This document shows positions 1 through 11,712 of a stretch of 64,000 nt of DNA, one piece after another. Position numbers and translations under genes: made by a program. The stretch is from contig JANAVB010031417.1 in NCBI GenBank assembly GCA_029216955.1, positions 24,200,331-24,264,330 of the forward strand, in the 5' to 3' direction. The notes beneath the pieces are model-generated. The model was given only the letters and a program-made list of their open reading frames with translations. It was not told the DNA's origin and made no database searches. Every line of letters begins with the position of its first letter. The first letter of the stretch is position 1. The DNA comes from Iris pallida (Eukaryota > Streptophyta > Magnoliopsida > Asparagales > Iridaceae).

Positions 1-1619
1 CACACAATTCCAGTCATTGGAGAATTCTTGAAATTTTTGCATGTCAATTTTACCTTCCTCCTTATGAAACTTCAACTTACATTGGGCTTCAATATTACGA
101 TTGACATGCCAAGTGCATAGCAATGTATCCGCTTGAGGAAAAACAATGTGAATTGCATTTATTAGGGCATACTCTCTATCGGTCACAAGAACTGACGGCT
201 CTGTATGACCGCTGTAAAGTGTTTTCAGCTTCTCCAATGCCCAAGTGTAGTCTTCAAGTTTTTCACTCTTCATGAAGCAAAATGCCACCGGAAATGTTTT
301 CCGAGTAGAGGTGAATCCGACGATATGAAGGAGAGGCATCTTGAACTTGTTGGTCTTGTACGTACAATCAAGGACTAACACGTCGCCAAAAGACCGGGCC
401 AGATTTGTGCAATCTGGATGAGCCCAAAAGATTGAAATTACTTCCTTACTCTTGGGATGGGTTCTATGGAACTCAACGTAGTGATTATTGGCAAGCAACT
501 TCAGCACTTCTTGCATCGCCATTCTTGATTTGTTCCGGAAAGCGTTCGAAGAAGATAGGGCGTTGTATATAGACCTCATCGTAGACGTGTTCTTCTCATC
601 TTCATGCCGTATGACTGAATATATTTGTCTAGGTGCAACACCGGAAATAGACAAGTCTTCGGCTATCTTCTTCTCCGTAGGGTTCAACCGTCCGACATAC
701 GGATGACCCAATAGTGTCTCGGCAATCTCATGATTGTGGGTTCCATTCTTCACTTGTACTGACCACTTCCCTTCTTCTTCTTTTCTAATCTGGATCGTGA
801 ATGGACAACCACATTTCCTCGTTCCGGCTTTCTTTCTTACTACGTTATCTTGGATAACTGTGTCTTTCTTGTGCGATCGGAACACACCACCTCTTTCACA
901 GCCAACCATAACACTTTGTCGTCCCGGGCGATTTCGGGCCGATCTGGATATCACTAGAACCAACTTGTTTTCCCTTCCAACTTCTCGACACCATTGTACC
1001 GCATCGTCGCTTGATGGAAACGAAAGATCGGTCGAAAATAAATGCCCTACATCAATTGCAATTGGAGCATGTACCGCAACCTCGGAAGATCGAAAGTCCT
1101 ACAATAGAAGTTAAAAGTCAAAACTAAACAACTAAATAAAGCGTATTATTATTTATAGAGGAGTCTGTATTATTATTTATATAGAAGTTTGTTCTTGGTC
1201 ACAAGTTGAGACACTTCAAAGTAACATTGTCCATTTGGATCAATGTTCATATTTGGGTTATATATATATAAATCTGGATTAACTAGTTAGATAGTACTAA
1301 AAGAAAAATCACATATTGGTGTGATATACAAATAACACACATTCCTACAGAGGACTGCCAGAGATTGGGCAGTCCCTCACATTCACTGGACTGCCACAAA
1401 TGTGGCAGTCCCTCACTTAGTGTAGGACTGCCCAGGTTGTGGCAGTCCTATATATGTGAGGGACTGCCACACTTATGGCAGTCCTCTGTGTCGAAATACA
1501 ATTTTCCACTCCACGTAAAGTTCAAATGTAGTTACCACGATTATTTTCGATGCGTCAAAGTGTTCTTCGGAAGTGTTGGGAGGATAATATCCAGCATTTG
1601 ATGGTCCGGGTTGATCCAT
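1..1619 (-). CDS. MULE/FAR1-type transposase, N-terminal part (runs off left edge)
   Basis: Two exons fit: 1619-1536 (28 codons, starts MDQPGPSNAG) and 1098-1 (366 codons, open to the edge). The donor is GTAACT and the acceptor TATTGTAG, both phase 0. Exon 2 opens with a FAR1-like zinc-binding region (CERGGVF, CGCPFTI, HNHE). It continues into a MULE transposase domain with LVLDCTYKTNKF (first Asp), VLVTDREYALINA (second Asp) and the CTWHVNRNI Cys/His signature; the catalytic Glu would lie beyond the edge. Proteins of this family bind element ends and cut DNA in the nucleus. FAR1/FHY3 factors are domesticated relatives, so a host gene cannot be excluded. The intron contains a 143-bp foldback. 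No stop or frameshift is seen in the visible 394 residues. Confidence 0.85.
1347..1489. repeat. Nested inverted repeat (foldback) in the transposase intron
   Basis: Four hairpins of about 24 nt lie at 1352-1375, 1388-1411, 1425-1448 and 1461-1484. Each is built from GGACTGCC and GGCAGTCC arms. The whole block is also one imperfect inverted repeat with arms of about 70 nt: it opens with ACAGAGGACTGCCA and closes with TGGCAGTCCTCTGT, and the internal hairpins pair across the centre. It is either a small foldback element or a hairpin-RNA source; which one is not known. Confidence 0.85.
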
Positions 1620-2040
1620 TATCTATTTCTTTCTACATTAAACAAAAATTTCCACTTTTATATGTAAAATTTAGGTTAAAACTTAAAATATAACACGAAA
1701 ATAAATTCGACGACTTACAAATAAATGAGAGAAGTGATTGACACTGTATTCTACCAAAAAACTTCAACGATTTTTGTTTGGGGGACAATTTCACCTATGT
1801 TAGGTTAGATATAGGTTTATATGAGTAGAAGAAAAAAAAGAAGTGGAGGAAGAGAAGTAGGAAAAGAAGAAAGAGAGAGATGAAATAAAATGGAGTTGGG
1901 TTTTATACTTTTTTTTGGGCTGCCCCCCTAGTAAAAAAATACAATGGCAAACTTGTAAATTTTTCAAAAAAATTTTGGGTTGTCCCCTAGTAGAAAATGA
2001 GGTGCCCCTAAAAAAAACCTATTTCAACTACTACAGAAAG
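1620..2040 (-). promoter_or_regulatory. Probable promoter and right terminal region of the MULE
   Basis: On the minus strand a TATAAAAC box lies at 1907-1900, about 280 nt upstream of the ATG at 1619, followed by purine/pyrimidine-rich leader-like DNA. At 1918-2015 a short motif recurs (CTAGTA next to GGGGGCAGCCC, then GGGGACAACCC), which suggests a terminal inverted repeat. The partner end lies outside the window, so the boundary cannot be confirmed. Confidence 0.35.
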
Positions 2041-2751
2041 CCCATTTTCGATCACTAGGCGCATACTAGCTGAGTCAATCAATGAAGAAGATTCATTCGA
2101 AACCAGCTCTAATTTAACCCTTAACATGATTCAAACCACCGCAACTTATGTTCTACTCATAGTTGTGAATATGCCAAAGAAACGTTACGTCCTCATGGTT
2201 CTCTACTCCAAGTTCGGAGAAATGTTCCTCCTCGTGATAGAGAAAGTGGCATGAGCTGATATTCAAAGACTACTTCATGTGAATTCGAAGTACAAGTATA
2301 AGAGAGAGTCAGAAGCCAGAGTATTTGAATATCCGTACATTGAAGAGTATCAGTAGCCTAGCACATTGAAGAGTATCAGTAGTCGGATGAAACACGTTCT
2401 AAAAATTAAGTTTAATTTACTTAGACATCACACCAACTTATATAAACTCAATTTTCAATTTTCTTATTCATCTTCTCGTCTTTTCTACGATTCTTAGGCT
2501 ATTTTTGTAGCCATACATTCAACCACCATAAGGTAACACAAAATAATTCAAAGAATAAATAAATAATCCCCCAAAATATAAGCTTTTTATCCAAACTAAC
2601 CTTCAAATAACAAACAAATATCAATAAAGATAAACACGTAATCAATTTATTCCTGAGGAAGATAAGCTTTCGATCCAAAGTGATAAAATTCATGTTATTA
2701 TTTTTTGTTGGTGTTTTGGCCTTAGAGACTAGAAAGATAGTCTCACATTGC
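2041..2751. other. AT-rich intergenic DNA, no gene seen
   Basis: No ORF with recognisable similarity. A short direct repeat, ACATTGAAGAGTATCAGTAG, occurs twice (about 2339-2356 and 2364-2383). Nothing else is supported. Confidence 0.5.
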
Positions 2752-2754
2752 TTA

Positions 2755-3416
2755 GGCCTAAAATTTCAAAATAGTTAATTTAATATCCTGAAGAAAATAT
2801 TTCCAAAAATATCCCCCCACTCTCTTCCCAAAGCCCTACCCCTAACACTCCCCCCCCCCCCCCCCCCCCCCCCTCCCGCCGTCTACCGCCACTCCCGCCT
2901 CGCCCCCAGTGCGTGCACCGCCCCCCGTGCGCGCCGCCGGCAAGCGAGCGCGCCCCTCGCCCGCCCGTGCCACACACCGCCCGCGTGCACCGCCCCCCGT
3001 GCGCGCCGCCGGCAAGCGAGCGCGCCCCTCGCCCGCGCGCGCCACACCCGCCCGTGCGCGATGCCCTCCTGCACGTGCCACCCTCCAGCCCGCGCCGACC
3101 GCCCTCTCGCACCGCCCGCACGCTACCCGCCCGGTTTTCCCGCCCCCGCGCCTCGCTCGTTTGCACCAACTACTGCTGCACCCACTTCTGCCGCCACCGG
3201 CCCACCGCTCCTCGTCGGGGAGAGAGAGGGGAGATCGCCAGATAGGGAGTGGGGGAGAAAATGGAGGGGGCAGGAGTATTTTTGGAATTTTTTTAGTTTT
3301 ATGGTATGAAGTTGAAAATATTCAATAGTTGATGGTATTAAGTTGGCTATTTTGAAAATTTAGGGTATGAGGTTGTCAAACATAGATAGTTGAAGGTATC
3401 AAGTTGAAATTTAGCC
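2755..3416. mobile_element. Harbinger/Tourist-like non-autonomous element with GC-rich insert
   Basis: TTA target duplications flank the element (2752-2754 and 3417-3419). The ends are GGCCTAAAATTTCAA on the left and, read inward, GGCTAAATTTCAA on the right. The similarity extends inward (left ATATTTCCAAAAATATCC, right GGAGTATTTTTGGAA). TTA duplications and GGC-starting ends are typical of PIF/Harbinger elements. The interior (2850-3240) is strikingly GC-rich in AT-rich surroundings. It has a 24-nt C run at 2850-2873, then Pro/Ala/Arg-type low-complexity sequence open in several frames. No transposase is present. The GC-rich core may be captured host DNA, but its source is not recognisable. 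Confidence 0.75.
2911..3054. repeat. 72-bp GC-rich tandem duplication
   Basis: GCGTGCACCGCCCCCCGTGC begins at 2911 and again at 2983. The following bases, through GCAAGCGAGCGCGCCCCTCG, are repeated nearly exactly. The duplication lies inside the Harbinger-like element. Confidence 0.85.
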
Positions 3417-3419
3417 TTA

Positions 3420-5438
3420 ATTTTTTTTAGACTTACTAAATTTTTGAAATTTGTTCAATAACGGTGACGGTGGTGAAATGGGGGTTGGTGGGTTAAAAGT
3501 GGAGACATTAGAGATATACGACAATTAAGAAAGCGGAGGATAAGTTTCATCGACTTCGTTGTCATTGGAATCGACTTGGGATTTTCCTTCTCCTTCACAA
3601 TTGTATGATTCTATCTTAGCAAAAGCAACCATTTTCTTCTTCCTGGAAAAAAAAAAAAAGAAGATTAAAGTACCAACACACATCAACAAAATTACCAACT
3701 TGGGACATATCTTGTTAAATAAAATGAGGTGAGGGCTTCCACACCAAATTGAGAGAAAGAAAATTGGATGCTACATAATAGATTGAAGAAAACAAAAATA
3801 TTTAACATATAAAGAAATACAACATTCAATTCCAAAACACGGCGAAGACTACAAAGCCGCCCCCCAAACCCACGTCAGTCATGAATTTTGTTGAAAATAG
3901 AAAAACAAAAACCATACGTATGAAATTCATGATTTCCAATCCGGGCAGTTGACAAACTTCAAATTATGACCATCAGAACAACAAGAGAATCGCAGAGATT
4001 GAGGAGTGCCAGAAAGAGAGACTCAAACGGCTTTCGGAGAGGACCTAGGATAAAAAGTTTTATTTGGCAGTATTTTTTTAGCGTAAAATATTGTGGAATC
4101 CATTTTTATATGTCACGTAGACCCCCCCAAAAAAAAAAAAAAAATCTATCATGAACTCTACATGCAAAGTCCCTGATAGAGCTCCTTTAATTTTAATATT
4201 TTTCACTTAGGATAGAGTCTTATCTAGAAACTCCAGTTAGAGAGATTTTCTTTCTTATAGAAAGGCTCTATTATATAGTTTTTTTTATTTTTAAAGGAAG
4301 AGTCTACCTTTGGAGAATGACTAATAAGTGGGAGAAAATATTCAGTGGTTCGACTTACTAGGCGACAGTTAACTTCCCAAACAATAGTGTTATGATACAC
4401 CAGAGAATAATGACATTGAAAGAGTTAAGGAGAGTGCTATATCATAGCACTAGTGATAGAAAATCAAAGTTAGCTGACTCCAATGAATAATTTCTCAATA
4501 AGTAGCCATGAGAATCCCACGAATGCTTACGGATGATAACCGACTGTGATAGTGTGATCCGCTGGAAATCCAATCAACTATACAGGTCCACTATACATCC
4601 ATTTTCTATCATGTGACCGCAATATATGGATCAACATTAACTTAACGTCATTGCCTATCTCTACCTTTGACTGTTTGTCCGCACAATATTTTTTTAAATG
4701 TATTATATTACGATTTCGTTCCATCTGTTCAACCTGCACCTCATGTGATGAAAAGTTCGTTCATTTTTTCGGATGTTAAGTTTCAATTTGAGCCTCCGAA
4801 ATGAATGTTTAATGTCCCATTTTTATTCCAAAAATTATCTTAACAGTTTGAATATAGGATAGAATGTTATGGCTGCTTATCCTTGGACCCAACATAATGT
4901 TACTCTCTTCAAGTAAGTTTGACTAAAAATATAACATAAAATTATAGTACTGCAAACTTTAATCTCGAATAGTCAGCATCAAACTCTTTATATACGTATC
5001 ATATGAGGTGATGACTTCTGATATAAATAGTTATTTACTTTCCGAATATCACAAAAAATAATTAAGAAAAACAAAATAAGCAATGGGCAGAATCAGCAAG
5101 TTCAAACCAGCAAAGTATGTGCTACTGATAGGCATACACAATCAATTCCTCTACAGAAACTCGGTCATTTACAGACAAAATGGCACAAATCCAGACCATG
5201 CATTAAGTTACATTTTTTTTTCCAGGTCGACAATGTGCGGATATGAGAAATTTGTATAAGCATTTTGTGGGATGTAATATTACAGATGTAAACAAAATTC
5301 TAATCCTGTGGGGGAACAACACATATCTATTCCAGATTCTATCAATTAACCCGTGGAAGAAGGCAAGCAGCTTGACGATGGAAGTAAAGACGATACAATT
5401 TCTTAGAGACTCACTAAAGTCTATTGTCGAGTAGGTTT
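3420..5438. other. Intergenic DNA and probable BIG BROTHER 3' flank; one candidate small exon
   Basis: No sizeable gene is seen. On the minus strand, 3642-3525 could be a terminal exon. It follows a T-rich tract ending TTCCAG and reads through ATG at 3632 (MVAFAKIESYNCEGEGKS...) to a stop at 3525-3527, 35 residues in all. No upstream exon or family is recognised. The last few hundred bases before 5439 should include the 3' UTR of the ubiquitin ligase; no polyadenylation site is decisive. Confidence 0.4.
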
Positions 5439-8400
5439 CTAACCAGAAACTTCAATAAAGCAAACTGGACATGCCTGAATTGAAAGAAAAACTTCCATCA
5501 GTAAAAGCAGGGGGAAATTATAGAATGTAGAGGGGCACCTCCATTTCCACAGCTGACCTTGTTTATACTGAGCCATCTACTCACACAGCCAGAGTGGTAT
5601 ACGTGCTTGCATGGCAGAGTCATCTGTCGTTCTCCTCTTTTATAGTCCATCTGACATATGACACACCTGCTCATAATGATGGATGGCACAAGAATTAAAT
5701 GGCTAGATTAAATATACAAGTCATATAATCAATTTTAGTGAAGAAATATGTTGAAGAATATCTAAACTATGGACTTTAGGGGTTAATTTTTATGGTTTTT
5801 AAGGTTTCTCCTCTTTCTATTTGTATCCCTCCACGTTATAAATAAGATGGAACTTCCATCAGGGATGTATGATGGTTTTGCCCAAATTATTTTATTTTAT
5901 TTTCCTTATGATGCCAAATCTCCTCTCTTCCACCACCCATGCCTAAAACCTCATAACAAAATAAAGGTATACATGCACACTCAAGGGGTTAGTGATATAT
6001 AAATTCTTGCAAAAAGTGTGATCATACTTAAATAACATTAAGTAATAGGCTAACGAACATGGTCAAGCCAAAAGAAGCATGGAAATTTGGAAGCAAAAAG
6101 AAAATTCTAAGTCGTAGCTTTAGAAAGAAAAAAAGAAAAGAAAAAGGCAAGCCTTGTTGATAGTCCATCTGGCATCAACACCTACTCACACGGATAATTG
6201 TAACAACTCCACTATCTATTTTCATGGGGTTGAGGGGGTGGGGGGGAGGAGAAAAAGTATAAATGCTATGGGAAAACTAAGTACAATTTGTTGCAAAAAA
6301 TGTAAATAACCAAAATTGTAGTTTACCTTTCTCCTCGTGCTTTCTTTCTAGAAAAGAAGCTACACTTATACTTAGCGACTGGAAGTGAAGATATTTTGTC
6401 TTGAGAAAGACCGCGGCTTTGAGTTCCAACTGTGTCACCTAAATCTAGTAATTCCTGTTCAAGAAATAGTTATTCATCAAGAGAAATAACTAAACATTCT
6501 CTGTCAAAAAAAGAACTGAAAGAACCAACCTACTGACTCTGACCGTTTTCCGAGATCCAACAGATACTATGGCATTGTATTACACTCAGATTCTTGGCAA
6601 AAAAGATGGTAAGGCAGTATTGATCCAAAGGGGCAGTCTACATGTTGTGCTCACAAAATCTCACTTCTTACATTAACATACCATGCATCTCATTTTTAAC
6701 ATATAGATCATAAGTATGTCTGTGATATAAAATGCCAAGGCTAAGATATCAATGAATAATTGCTTAGATGCTTATACTCAAGGTTAGAGATGCAATGCTA
6801 GATGTTAAGGAGAACGCCCTATTAGTCAAGACTGACTATGCAATTAAGTTACGCACCTAAAAGGCTAAAACTATTCTTCAAGATACATATGAAGGTTTCT
6901 GACATGTATTTAACATTATACCTCTAGTTAAGTTTTAAAAAGGGGTAATGGATGCTCATAGCCAAGCCTGATTACAATTAGTATAATATACAATCATTAG
7001 AGAAATTAATTTGTATCAGGCTAAGATATTGATGAATAATTGCTTAGATGATTATACTCAAGGTTAGAGATGAGGTGCTAGATTTTATGGAGACAAATGT
7101 ATTAGTCAGCTCTAAACCGACTATGCAATTGAGTTATTACCACCTAAAATTATCGCACAAGATACATACGAAGGATTTTGATATATCTATTAACATAATA
7201 TCCTTTAGTTAAGTTTTTAAAAGGGGTAATGGATGGGCGCTAAGCCTGATACGAATTATTATGATATACAACCATTTGAGAAATTTATTCCATCTCCTAA
7301 GATGGTGTCTACATATTATATTAATAATATGTGCAAGAAGGCATTTTTAGCAAAGCGATATCTTTTGTATGGTACACCATTTTCTAACTGTTCAGGAGGA
7401 GGTATGTATGATATTTTTCATATCAAATTTAACTCAGGGTAAACTGCTCAAATAGCCACAATAACCTTGTAGTTTTATAATATTTATGTGTTTATGTTGC
7501 ATATGATTGTCACGGGTATGATGTCGTGCATATGATTTCACAGATTATCAGAATGGTATGGCAATTGGCTACCTTTTGTTCTAACATCTCCAATGCATTT
7601 CTACGACAGCATGTGCACATTGCATATCTGAAGACACCAGGCATGACTGCATATATGCAAATAGGCAGATGCATGTATCCAAGTACATACAATAAATAAG
7701 GTCTACATGCAAGAAAAATAAAGGACAATTTGAGCAAACCTCATATGTCATGTTGTCGGGATCAACGTTATCTTGCCAAATGACTTGTTGCTGCAGGGCA
7801 TGTGGAATATGTTATCAATCATAAAAAATGTTATAAACAGGGTGTGAATTCAAAAAAAAAAAAAAAAAAAAACCAGGAAAGAGGAATAGCATTTCAAGTT
7901 CAGCCTAAAAACGATAAACAAACAAAATGTGAAACATATTACACATGGTGATGCCAGTTCAAGATGAGAGAAAATCGTCTTAGGTGGTATAGATATGTGC
8001 AATGTACACTGATAGATGGTTGCACCAGTTAGTAGCGATACGATACTAGTTAAAAGAGCTGCTAGAACTAGGAGTAGGTCTAAACAAACTTGGGTTGAGG
8101 CTATAAAGAAGAATGTGGTTTTTGTTAACGTTAAAGGTGGCATGGCCCATAACAAAGCTGAATGGAAGATAAGGAATCAAATAGCCAACCCAAGAATTTG
8201 GGATAAATACTCTGTTGTTGACATATAACATACATGAAATCAATAGAAATCATCTTTTGGATACTATGTGCACTATAAGTTAATCAAGGAAATTGCCTAT
8301 TTGGTAAAATTAGCAGATGGGACAGGTTAGAGGGAAAAAAGTGCTTCCAAGTGTTACCTAATTGTCTTCGAAAAAGTAAGCCACACATTTAATGTTATAT

Positions 8401-11400
8401 AGTCAAATTGCAGTTTCTGCCTCAAGAAAAGCTACAGATAAGATATTTCGTTATGCACTTGATCCAGGGCCACCTGCCAAGTGCCAACTTAATTAGATCA
8501 ACATATCAGTTTATGCAGCCACCTGCTTATATGGGTAAACTGACTGTTCAATCTGCCTTCAAACTGCACCAGCAAACTAACGGTATTTGTAGCATGAAAA
8601 GGATAACAATATGTCAAGAACGACATATTTGTGAGTCCTATTTCTATAATGCTTAATGAACAAAAGGCACGTTCAAGTTGTTCAGAATGCACTTTGCATA
8701 TGGTTTATAAAAGGGTGCATTGCTTTCATGTAGGTTAGAAACAAATATGTAACAAAAATTAGTGATGTTGGGTTTGCTGACATGGACCCTGACAATGAAG
8801 AGTCACAAGTATGCTTAGAAGACCTAGTTGTCACTTGTCAAGCTTTGCCTTGCTAATAATTTCTGAAGACCAAAAATTGTTTATAAAACAGTGCAAAAGT
8901 CGATCAATTTTACATGTATAAGGTTGGTAAACAGAAAGGCTGACTAAAGTTTACAGTTTACAGTTCAAATGCAGAGTTTTAAGTTTACAGTTCTAATGCA
9001 GAGTTTTAGCTAATTAGTAAAAGTACGCAGCTAAGCAACAAAAAAACCAATAAAGTGAAAGAAATACCATATATAACAACGATAGTATAGCCTTTAACCA
9101 AAAAAATTAGGGTCAGACATATGAATCCTTGTCCAGACGCATGAATCCTTGTCCCTTGTTCCACTCTGTTAAAGGCATCTCCTCTCTACCCCTATATAAC
9201 AACGATAGTATAGCCTTTAACCAAAAAAATTAGGGTCAGACATATGAATCCTTGTCCAGACGCATGAATCCTTGTCCCTTGTTCCACTCTGTTAAAGGCA
9301 TCTCCTCTCTACCCCTAGTTCTAGAGACTTCTTCAACTAATACCGCAAATCTCTCCTAATTGATGACTGTTGTATATCTTATCCTCAATCAACAAAATCT
9401 CCAACTTCGTGCATTTCTTATCCATCCTTCAATTTATTCCCATTTCACACTCATCCACAATTTTCTATGACCCACATGTTAATGAGGCAGGGATAAGCCA
9501 TTGAAAAAAACGAGTAAGGGATGGGCGATTAAGTATTTTTCTCTTTTGGATCTGTAAGATTATTTTATTGGTCTTTTATTCAATTAAAGGTATACATTAC
9601 AAACTTTATTTCCAATTATCCTAGTTGTAAATTATTTCTTGATTATCATCCTGCTCCTTAAGCATCTATACTACCTAAGCCTCTATGTAATAAGAAATTA
9701 TGAGGTACGAGTCTTGAGACATATAACAATCGGACTTTCTCTTCTCCTAACCCGGAAAAAAAAAAAACTCATCCATTTGATTTCATGTACCCAAGTTTGA
9801 AAGTAAATCAGAACTTAAACAATATAAGTGTTCAAGATTAGATTAGCTTCTCAAACATTCTTTGAATTAAATTGCAATTTAAAAGATTTCTTTAAATTCA
9901 CTTCAGCTATGCACATTTTAGGTACAATTTAACTGAAATCATACATGACGCTTATTGATTCCTTAAAAATCATGAATGGAATAATTCATGATTCTTAATT
10001 AAATAGCAACATTTCTGTGGATGTTCCTATTTTGCTCAAAACGTCAAAATTTTAGCCAACCAGGCCTTTGGGTAATTCAATTCCAATCTGGAACGTTTTA
10101 CTAATGCAAACACTTGCCCTAGTGTGACATTTCTATGAGAACTTTATACACCAGCAGTGGCAGCAAACAAAATCTTTTTTTTTCTTTCTAATTTTCTAAC
10201 AAATGGCTAGCAGAGCATTGAACAAAAGAACTGGACATGGTAATATCTCAGCATGCCTCAAAATGTTGAGGGAAAAGAAAATAGTTCATGTAGAACTACT
10301 AACAAAAATGGCCTACACAAACAAGTATTTGGATTATGCTAATAATAGGAATCACACAAACATTTCATATAAAATAGGTCAATCAACTTTTAATGTTGAA
10401 TGGCTCAGAACTGTAAACAAAGAACCATTCACAAACATGAAGATAGAAGGCAGACATCAGATCATACATTTTTATAATGTAAAGCTTTAAGCAAATCATG
10501 GAAGTGAAAAAGAACAGCTTCTCACCTGCAGGCTGCTTGTGTTAGGGTTAGCCCGAATGCCTGCAGAAAACAACCATAAATCCTAAACCATATATTGTAG
10601 AAGAAAAGATGCTAAACTTAGTACTGAGCAGGTGACATGCATTTCGCTTCTTCAAGAAGTTCTCAAATCATTAAATGTGATTATTAAATGTGATCATTAA
10701 ATGGATTGTCGCTCGACGCTCCGTCTCAATTGTCCTATCCGTTGTTTTCAGAACAAAATAATGTCCTGAGCTATGCAAAAGCTCTGCAACTGGATATAGA
10801 AGGATGGAAAAAAGCAACAAGGCTGCCTACAATAACAATGTAAGCACTTAATTTGGTGCAGGCGGACCTCCAGTAAATAATTAGTGAAATATGCCTTTCG
10901 AATGCTTACTTGGAAAATTGATACCCTAACGATTTTGGAAGGAAATGGTAATCATGCCTCGAGATATCTGTGCTAGCTTCCCTTTACAACAGACTACATG
11001 AACACTAGGAAATGGGTAACATGTTATATGGAAGTGAGAAATATTGTTCTGATTTTAAATGGAAAATGATAGTAGTAATTCCCTTGAGTGCTATAGAAAG
11101 ATGTCTGTGCTAGCTTCCCTTTACAACAGACTACATGAACACTAGGAAATGGGTAACATGTTATATGGCAGTGAGAATTATTGTTCTGATTTTAAATGGT
11201 AATAGTTCCCTTGAGTGCTATAGAAAGAAAAAGGTTTCTTATCATCAGCCTATGTGTATAGTTCTTCACCTAACATTCAGATAGCATACTCAGGATGATG
11301 CATGAGATAAGTCAGACCTACTTACAGTCTTCAATGTCGCGACTAGCACTTGCATCACTGCCGCTAAGTCCATGCAAAATTGGCTGGGGCAAGTCCACAC

Positions 11401-11663
11401 TGTTTGATGGAGCAGGATTCTCCCAAACCCTCCTTCCCCCATCTAATCTTGGCATGTAATTTATCTCGTACGCATGACTGAAGCTATAATAAGGATTGCT
11501 AGCTGAACCAGAAAAACCGTACTTGTATGAGTTTGTATGATGATGCATCATTGACCAGTATGGATTTCCCTGCAAACAGATCATACAATCCATAAAGCAC
11601 AAGAACACTACAAAATGATAATTTCAGTTCATTCTGTAGTTTATGTGTGTGTGTGTGTTGTTG

Positions 11664-11712
<49 letters not shown>

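Noticed and set aside
488..1114. Plus-strand ORFs of 72 and 126 aa
   Set aside because: They are antisense shadows of the MULE/FAR1 transposase, which reads cleanly on the minus strand with domain motifs.
2780..3328. Overlapping Pro/Ala/Arg- or Gly/Arg-rich ORFs of up to 139 aa on both strands
   Set aside because: GC-rich low-complexity DNA opens all frames; no family motif, and the region lies inside a non-autonomous element.
7233..8243. Several ORFs of 65-101 aa in BIG BROTHER introns
   Set aside because: No family motif, opposite-strand overlaps, and they fall in duplicated or repeat-like intron DNA.
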